From positions 1-10,837 of the forward strand of contig JANQMQ010000429.1 of assembly GCA_028279995.1 (NCBI GenBank): a stretch of DNA of 10,837 nt, written 5' to 3'. The translations under genes were made by a program, and so were the position numbers. Shown piece after piece: positions 6,608-10,837 of the stretch. The notes beneath the pieces were generated by a model that did not search any database, was not told the origin of the DNA, and was given only the letters and a program-made list of their open reading frames with translations. Source of the stretch: Candidatus Phaeomarinibacter sp. (GTDB taxonomy: Bacteria > Pseudomonadota > Alphaproteobacteria > CGMCC-115125). How positions within the stretch are numbered: position 1 is the first letter of the stretch; every line of letters begins with the position of its first letter.

Positions 6608-7092
6608 GCAGCCTCTTCCAGACACTCGATCAGCAGCTCCAGCTGCGCCCTGCCGAAGGCGCGCATGTTGTCGATGCGGATGTCGGTTCCAGTTTCGACC
6701 ATGCGGGCTTTTGAAACCGGGCCCGAGACAGCGACGACGGCGGTGCCAGGCTTGGGCCCGTAGGGAGAGCCTGCCGGTCCGGCGGCGCCCATTTCGCTGG
6801 TGGTCCAGTCGCACTGCATCTGGCGGCGGTAGCCGTCGGCCAGTTCCTGGGCGAAAGCGGGGGTCAGCGGTTCCAGGTCCTTGAGGTTGAGGGTCGTGCG
6901 GTCACGGATCGCGCGGCCTGCCTGCGGGGTGTAGATCACCGTGCCGCCGAGAAAAAAGGCGGAGGCACCGGGCTGGGCAATGAGGGCCGCGGATACAAGG
7001 CCGCCACCGGCGCTTTCTCCAATGGCGATCAATTCACCTCTGGACTTGAGAAGGTCTGCAACCTTTTGTGCGAGCGGCAGGAGCGTTTCCAA
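6604..7092 (-). CDS. CinA C-terminal-domain protein (PncC-like amidohydrolase)
   Basis: Stand-alone CinA C-terminal domain of 162 residues, the size of bacterial PncC-type enzymes that deamidate nicotinamide mononucleotide to nicotinate mononucleotide in pyridine-nucleotide salvage. Key segments: IGESAGGGLVSAAL (24-37), with Ser27 the presumed nucleophile, PGASAFFLGGTVIYT (41-55), and MGAAGPAGSPYGPKPGT (101-117), the phosphate/ribose-side loop. The nearest workable start is TTG 7092, preceded by AGAGG with 8 bases spacing; starting further upstream would run into the divergent MOSC gene's control region with no ribosome site. The frame stays open beyond 7092 but the extra residues do not resemble the family. 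Stop TAG (6606-6604) shares CTAG with the convergent ligase stop. The N-terminal CinA domain is absent, as is common. Confidence 0.88.
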   Translation of the reverse strand: METLLPLAQKVADLLKSRGELIAIGESAGGGLVSAALIAQPGASAFFLGGTVIYTPQAGRAIRDRTTLNLKDLEPLTPAFAQELADGYRRQMQCDWTTSEMGAAGPAGSPYGPKPGTAVVAVSGPVSKARMVETGTDIRIDNMRAFGRAQLELLIECLEEAA

Positions 7093-7097
7093 ATTGT

Positions 7098-7105
7098 CTT
7101 CCTCT
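7098..7105 (-). promoter_or_regulatory. Ribosome site deciding the TTG start of the CinA-like gene
   Basis: AGAGGAAG on the minus strand, 5 bases before TTG 7092 (8 from the AGAGG core). No ATG or GTG with a comparable site occurs nearby in the frame, so this purine-rich stretch is the main support for the rare start codon. Confidence 0.6.
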
Positions 7106-7114
7106 TGTGAGTGA

Positions 7115-7132
7115 GGCAGGGTTCGCCCTGCC
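7115..7132. repeat. Perfect hairpin with TTCG loop between divergent CinA-like and MOSC genes
   Basis: GGCAGGG-TTCG-CCCTGCC: seven-base perfect arms with a TTCG tetraloop, centred in the 78-base divergent gap. No T-tract follows on either strand. It may be an operator for one or both genes or a stable leader hairpin. The arm core GCAGGG/CCCTGC is the same hexamer as in the repeat at 2937-2954. Confidence 0.55.
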
Positions 7133-7170
7133 AATTGCGATGGCGTGATCCGGATTCGGAGAGAGAATGC

Positions 7171-7611
7171 ATGACTGGACGTGTTCTTGCCATTGCCCGG
7201 TGCCTCGTAAAACGCGGGCCGATGGAACTTCTGCCGGAAACGGCGATCAGCCTCGACAAGGGGGTTGAGGGCGATCCACGCGGTCACAAGAAGGGACGGC
7301 AGGTGACGGTCATGTCCCGCGAAGCGTGGGAGAATGCGTGTGTTGAGCTGGGCAAGGAGCTGGACTGGACAACGCGGCGGGCCAATGTGCTGGTGGAAGG
7401 GGTGGACCTGGCTTTCACCAAGCATCAGAAACTGCGCATTGGCGACGTGCATTTCACCATCGCGATGCAGACGCAGCCGTGTTTTCTGATGGACGAATTC
7501 GAAAGCGGGCTTCGCGATGCGCTCAAGCCTGACTGGCGCGGCGGGGCGTGTTGTACCGTCGACAAGGCGGGCACCATTCGTGTGGGTGATGAGGTGGAGG
7601 TTCTGGCGTGA
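7171..7611 (+). CDS. Single-domain MOSC protein
   Basis: 146-residue protein consisting of a MOSC (molybdenum cofactor sulfurase C-terminal) domain alone, a beta-barrel that in characterised relatives binds molybdenum cofactor or transfers sulfur. Visible family features: KGVEGDPRGHKKGRQVTVM (30-48), TRRANVLVEG (68-77), LRIGD (88-92) and the conserved cysteine Cys104 in QTQPCFLM. The C-terminal end DWRGGACCTVDKAGTIRVGD is also typical. ATG 7171 has GGAGA 8 bases upstream; an in-frame GTG at 7111 would add 20 residues that do not fit the domain. It overlaps the DUF924 gene by four bases (GTGA), so both are probably co-translated. A substrate cannot be assigned; detoxification or sulfur transfer are both possible. 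Confidence 0.9.
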   Translation: MTGRVLAIARCLVKRGPMELLPETAISLDKGVEGDPRGHKKGRQVTVMSREAWENACVELGKELDWTTRRANVLVEGVDLAFTKHQKLRIGDVHFTIAMQTQPCFLMDEFESGLRDALKPDWRGGACCTVDKAGTIRVGDEVEVLA

Positions 7612-8162
7612 GTAACGTAACCGCGAGAGATGTTGTGGATTTCTGGCTGAGTGCCGGCGAGGACAAATGGTTCAGTAAGGACGACGCGTTTGATGCAGAG
7701 ATCAAGGCGCGCTTCGGCGAAGCAGTGATCGCGGCAGGTGACGGCGAGTATGACGAATGGGCGGGCACTGCCGAAGGGGCGCTGGCGCTGGTCATTCTGC
7801 TGGACCAGTTTCCGCGCAATCTGCACCGGGGGTCGGCGGATGCCTTTGCGTATGATGCGCGGGCGCTGGCCATAACGCGCAAGGCGATTGAGGAGGGGCA
7901 TGACATGGCCATAGGTGTGGAAGACCGTTCTTGGTTCTACATGCCGTTCATGCATTCAGAGGCACTTGATGATCAGGAGCGGTGCATTGCCCTGGTCCGT
8001 GACCGGTTGCCGGATGCGCAGGAGACACTCAAGTTTGCGATTTTGCATCGCGATCTGATTGCGCAGTTCGGGCGGTTTCCGCACCGGAATTCACTGTTCG
8101 GGCGCGAAAGCACGCGGGAGGAAGAAAATTACCTCTCTAGCGATGGGGCCTTTTCCGGCTAG
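7608..8162 (+). CDS. DUF924 family protein
   Basis: 184-residue soluble helical protein of the DUF924 family, whose biochemical role is not established. Diagnostic motifs are LLDQFPRN (64-71), DRSWFYMPFMHSE (106-118) and FGRFPHRN (154-161), all in the expected order, and the length is normal. It starts with GTG 7608 inside the MOSC stop (GTGA overlap), with GGAGG 7 bases upstream that lies in the MOSC coding end, so translation is likely coupled. The alpha/beta hydrolase gene follows after 44 bases and may share the transcript. No reason is visible to link it to the neighbouring ligases. Confidence 0.92.
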   Translation: MSNVTARDVVDFWLSAGEDKWFSKDDAFDAEIKARFGEAVIAAGDGEYDEWAGTAEGALALVILLDQFPRNLHRGSADAFAYDARALAITRKAIEEGHDMAIGVEDRSWFYMPFMHSEALDDQERCIALVRDRLPDAQETLKFAILHRDLIAQFGRFPHRNSLFGRESTREEENYLSSDGAFSG

Positions 8163-8206
8163 ACTGCGCGCAACACACAACACGACAACAAACTCGAGGA
8201 AACCCA

Positions 8207-9157
8207 ATGTCACTTGACCCTCAGGTGGAGGCGATGCTCGCGCAGCTTGCCGAGAACCCGACACCGAAGCTCTGGGAAATGCCGGTCGCAGATGCCCGGG
8301 CGACCTATGAAGCCATGGCCGCACTGCTTGATCCGACGGACACACCCATCGGCAAGACGGAAGACATGTCCATTCCCGGGCCCGCGGGCGACATTCCCGT
8401 GCGGGTCTATTCCCCGGTGGCAGGCGGTGGTTCCGCGCTGCCGTGCCTGGTGTTCTTCCATGGTGGCGGGTTCGTCATCGGCAATCTTTCAACCCATGAT
8501 GCCCTGTGCCGCACACTGGCCAACGAGGCCGGCGTCCGGGTGGTGGCGGTCGACTACCGGCTGGCCCCTGAACATGCCTATCCGGCGGCAGCGGAGGATT
8601 GCTACGCGGCCGCCAGCTGGGTGGCAGCCAATGCCGGTACGCTGGACATTGACCCCAATTCCATTGCCGTGGCCGGGGACAGTGCAGGGGGCAATCTGGC
8701 GGCTGTGGTCTGCCTGATGGCGAAGGCCAAGAAGGGCCCGCAGATCGCGTTCCAGTTGCTGATCTATCCGACGACGGATTTTACTGATGCCGAACAGTGG
8801 GGCTCGCGCACCGAGTTTGCCGAGGGTTACTTCCTTGAAAAGGAAACCATGCGCTGGTTCGAGGCCAACTACATGGGAGGCAATGATACGGCCCGGTCCG
8901 AAGAAACGGCCTCGCCCCTGTCTGCCAAGGATCTTTCAGGCCTGCCGCCGGCCTATGTGATTACGGCTGGGTTTGACCCGCTGCGGGATGAAGGCAAGGC
9001 CTATGCGGATGCGCTCAATGCGGCGGGTACCAAGGCGGAGTACATTGACTACCCAGGCATGATCCATGGCTTCTTCAACATGCAGGGGGCGCTGGACGTC
9101 TCCCGCGAGGCCGTGAAAGTCGCTGCACAGAAGCTGGCAGCAGCGCTGGCGCACTAG
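8207..9157 (+). CDS. Alpha/beta hydrolase, HSL (hormone-sensitive-lipase-like) esterase
   Basis: 316-residue carboxylesterase/lipase of the bacterial HSL family (family IV), expected to hydrolyse short- or medium-chain esters. The oxyanion-hole motif is HGGGF (85-89). Catalytic Ser159 lies in GDSAGG (157-162), Asp257 in GFDPLRDEG (255-263) and His287 in GMIHGFF (284-290): a complete triad. A variable helical cap of about 60 residues precedes the core. No signal peptide is visible, so it is probably cytosolic. ATG 8207 has GAGGA 6 bases upstream in an A/C-rich, unstructured leader. It is last of the MOSC-DUF924-hydrolase run and converges on the flavin oxidase gene with only 10 bases between stops. 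In this setting it could free an acid for one of the two CoA ligases (inference). Confidence 0.95.
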   Translation: MSLDPQVEAMLAQLAENPTPKLWEMPVADARATYEAMAALLDPTDTPIGKTEDMSIPGPAGDIPVRVYSPVAGGGSALPCLVFFHGGGFVIGNLSTHDALCRTLANEAGVRVVAVDYRLAPEHAYPAAAEDCYAAASWVAANAGTLDIDPNSIAVAGDSAGGNLAAVVCLMAKAKKGPQIAFQLLIYPTTDFTDAEQWGSRTEFAEGYFLEKETMRWFEANYMGGNDTARSEETASPLSAKDLSGLPPAYVITAGFDPLRDEGKAYADALNAAGTKAEYIDYPGMIHGFFNMQGALDVSREAVKVAAQKLAAALAH

Positions 9158-9171
9158 GCGTCTGTGCCTAG
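9154..9171. repeat. Inverted repeat containing both convergent stop codons
   Basis: CTAGGC (9154-9159) and GCCTAG (9166-9171) are perfect six-base arms around a six-base spacer. Each arm carries the TAG stop of one gene, hydrolase on plus and flavin oxidase on minus. It could form a small bidirectional hairpin, but there is no T-tract, so terminator function is doubtful. Confidence 0.4.
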
Positions 9172-10837
9172 CTCAGTACCTTGCCCGGGTTCATCACGCC
9201 GGCGGGGTCGATGGACTTCTTGATGGCTCCCAGCGTCTGCATGCCGATGGGGCCTTTTTCCTGACCCAGCCAGGGGGCGTGGTCGGTGCCGACGCCGTGG
9301 TGATGGGAGATGGTGCCGCCATTGGCCGCGATGGCGTCGGATGCGGCGCGTTTGATCTTCAGCCATTGCTCAATCTCGCCTTCAAGGCCGCCGTCAAGAC
9401 GGCGGGGGAACAAGAAGGTGAAGTAGAGGCTGGCGCCATCCGCATAGGCGTGGCTGATATGAGCCATGACGATGCCCTGCTGGCCCGGTGCGCCGAGTGA
9501 GTCGCGCATGGACGTTGCGATGGCGTCCTTCACGGCGGCATGCAGTGTTTCGATGTTCGACCAGAAAGTGGATGTCTCGAGCGTGTCGACGCCGAGGCCA
9601 TGATCCATCATCGGGTCGCGAACCATGGGACCGTGGAACCTGCCGGCCTTCCAGTTGGTCCCCGGTGACTTGCCCACATGCAGGCCGCCTGCGGCGCTGA
9701 CAATCCGCGCGGCGCGGTCGCGGGCGTAGGACACATTCACAGTGCTGCCTTCAAGACCGACCAGCAACACGCAGGGCTTGTTTGCATAGCCGCGCAAGCG
9801 CAGATAGGCATCGGCCAGATTGTCCTTGACGCCCTTCTCCTTGCCGACGCCGGACAGGGTCCGGAAGAAATAGGTTTCGTCCGCGTCTGACAGGCGCAAC
9901 ATGGCCGTGGGAATTTCTGCCTGCACGATCCGGCGAATGGCTTCGGCGCCTTCAGCAAAAGTGCGGAACAGGTATCCGCGGTAGTCTTCCGTTTCCGGCA
10001 GGTCGTGGATCTTGAAGGTGGCCTGGGTGATGATGCCCAGCGTGCCTTCACTGCCGGCTACAAGCTGATTGAGGTTTGGCGCAGCTGCGGACCCGGGCGT
10101 CGCTTCGGTGCGCCACAAGCCCGAAGGCGTGGCGACTTCAGTAGAGACCAACCATTTGTCGGCACGGCCATAGCGGATCGAGTTTTGTCCCGCGCCGCGC
10201 GCAGCAATCCAGCCGCCCAGGGTCGAGTACTCAAAGCTCTGGGGATAGTGGCCCAGACGCACGCCGTGATCCGCCAGGGCCTGGTCGAGCGCAGGGCCAT
10301 AAATGCCTGCCTGGGCCGTCGCGGTCATTGCGGTTTCATCAATGCTCACGAGTGAGGCCATCAATGTAGTGTCGACGGTGATGCACAGGCGGGTTTCGCC
10401 TTCCTCGCGGGCGGTGACGCCGCCAACGACGCTTGAACCGCCGCCATAGGGGACCAGCACGATGTTGCGGGCGGCAGCGAACTCGACCAGTCGCTGCACT
10501 TCTTCCGCGCTGCGCGGATAGACCACTGCGTCCGGCGCGTTGGAGATGTTGCCGGCGCGTAGCCACAGAAGGTCGTGGTAGCTCTTGCCGCGGGCATGGA
10601 AGGCGCGCTCATAGTCACCTACATGCAGCTGGTTGGCGCCAACGATGCGCTCAAGTTCAAGGCGTGTTTCACCGTCAAGGCCGGACGCCGGCAGGGCACA
10701 CTCGCCGAGCTCTTTTGCGGGTGTCCCGGGAAGCGGGGACGCAACACCCAGCGCGTCAGCGACCCAGTCCCAGGCCGGCGAGTCATCCGGCAGGGCGTCA
10801 GGCTGGCCCGTCGGGCCCCAGCCGTTCCAGCGAAGGC
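9168..10837 (-). CDS. FAD-linked oxidase, alkylglycerone-phosphate-synthase type (5' end beyond window)
   Basis: Flavoprotein of the VAO/PCMH family, AGPS-like branch; 555 residues are visible and the start lies beyond the right edge. The first visible residues, LRWNGWG, match the AGPS-type N-terminus, so few residues should be missing. FAD-binding segments: PYGGGSSVVGG (129-139), LGGWIAARGAGQNSIRYG (206-223) and AGSEGTLGIITQATFKI (260-276). C-terminal cap: DTLETSTFW (417-425), YFTFLFPRR (471-479) and the triple-His HHHGVG (511-516), which in AGPS is part of the active site; the end DPAGVMNPGKVL is typical. A GTG at 10526 could be mistaken for the start, but the frame continues with clear homology. 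True AGPS makes ether lipids; bacterial relatives may instead oxidise 2-hydroxy acids or other alcohols. Substrate unresolved. Confidence 0.92.
   Translation of the reverse strand, partial: LRWNGWGPTGQPDALPDDSPAWDWVADALGVASPLPGTPAKELGECALPASGLDGETRLELERIVGANQLHVGDYERAFHARGKSYHDLLWLRAGNISNAPDAVVYPRSAEEVQRLVEFAAARNIVLVPYGGGSSVVGGVTAREEGETRLCITVDTTLMASLVSIDETAMTATAQAGIYGPALDQALADHGVRLGHYPQSFEYSTLGGWIAARGAGQNSIRYGRADKWLVSTEVATPSGLWRTEATPGSAAAPNLNQLVAGSEGTLGIITQATFKIHDLPETEDYRGYLFRTFAEGAEAIRRIVQAEIPTAMLRLSDADETYFFRTLSGVGKEKGVKDNLADAYLRLRGYANKPCVLLVGLEGSTVNVSYARDRAARIVSAAGGLHVGKSPGTNWKAGRFHGPMVRDPMMDHGLGVDTLETSTFWSNIETLHAAVKDAIATSMRDSLGAPGQQGIVMAHISHAYADGASLYFTFLFPRRLDGGLEGEIEQWLKIKRAASDAIAANGGTISHHHGVGTDHAPWLGQEKGPIGMQTLGAIKKSIDPAGVMNPGKVLS

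Noticed and set aside
7093..7452. N-terminal extension of the CinA-like frame far upstream of TTG 7092
   Set aside because: It would run antisense through the MOSC gene and its control region, has no ribosome site and no similarity to a CinA N-terminal domain.
8160..8165. TAGACT before the hydrolase gene, identical to the candidate -10 at 2994-2999
   Set aside because: No acceptable -35 lies 15-19 bases upstream, and it overlaps the end of the DUF924 gene; readthrough from the upstream genes is simpler.
10361..10618. Small overlapping minus-strand frames at the right edge
   Set aside because: They are out-of-frame shadows of the flavin oxidase, whose own frame stays open to the window edge with clear family sequence.

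Overview
The window is about 10.8 kb of GC-rich, densely coding bacterial DNA. Base composition, Shine-Dalgarno (SD) leaders, occasional GTG/TTG starts and protein types fit an alphaproteobacterium, perhaps a marine or soil Rhizobiales/Parvibaculum-like lineage; that placement is inference only. There are no rRNA or tRNA genes, IS elements, phage genes or CRISPR arrays. Eleven protein genes cover nearly everything, and the longest gene-free stretch is about 255 bases (2805-3059).

Layout. (1) Bases 2804 down to 1, minus strand: a tight four-gene operon, read from its promoter end as carboxymuconolactone-decarboxylase-like protein (CMD), metallo-beta-lactamase-fold hydrolase (MBL), a second CMD-like protein, and a glutathione S-transferase that runs off the left edge. 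Gaps are 12, 14 and 27 bases. (2) Bases 2805-3059: a divergent control region with several inverted repeats and a candidate promoter. (3) Bases 3060-4628, plus: a class I acyl-CoA ligase, followed by an intrinsic terminator. (4) Bases 4727-6607, plus: a feruloyl-CoA-synthase-type ligase. (5) Bases 7092-6604, minus: a small CinA C-terminal-domain (PncC-like) protein starting at TTG and sharing its stop tetramer CTAG with the ligase. (6) Bases 7171-9157, plus: MOSC-domain protein, DUF924 protein (GTGA overlap) and an HSL-family alpha/beta hydrolase. (7) Bases 10837-9168, minus: an FAD-linked oxidase of the alkylglycerone-phosphate-synthase (AGPS) type, cut at its N-terminus by the right edge.

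Functional reading. Two acyl/aryl-CoA ligases, an esterase, a flavin oxidase, a GST, an MBL hydrolase and two CMD-like proteins together look like a catabolic or detoxification neighbourhood acting on carboxylic acids (aromatic, terpenoid, steroid or lipid). No beta-oxidation gene, hydratase/lyase or regulator lies in the window, so the pathway and substrate cannot be named. The most unusual unit is the CMD-MBL-CMD-GST operon divergent from an acyl-CoA ligase. Both CMD proteins lack the redox CxxC, and the MBL protein has Asn in place of the second metal-binding His. MOSC, CinA and DUF924 look like ordinary housekeeping or accessory genes.
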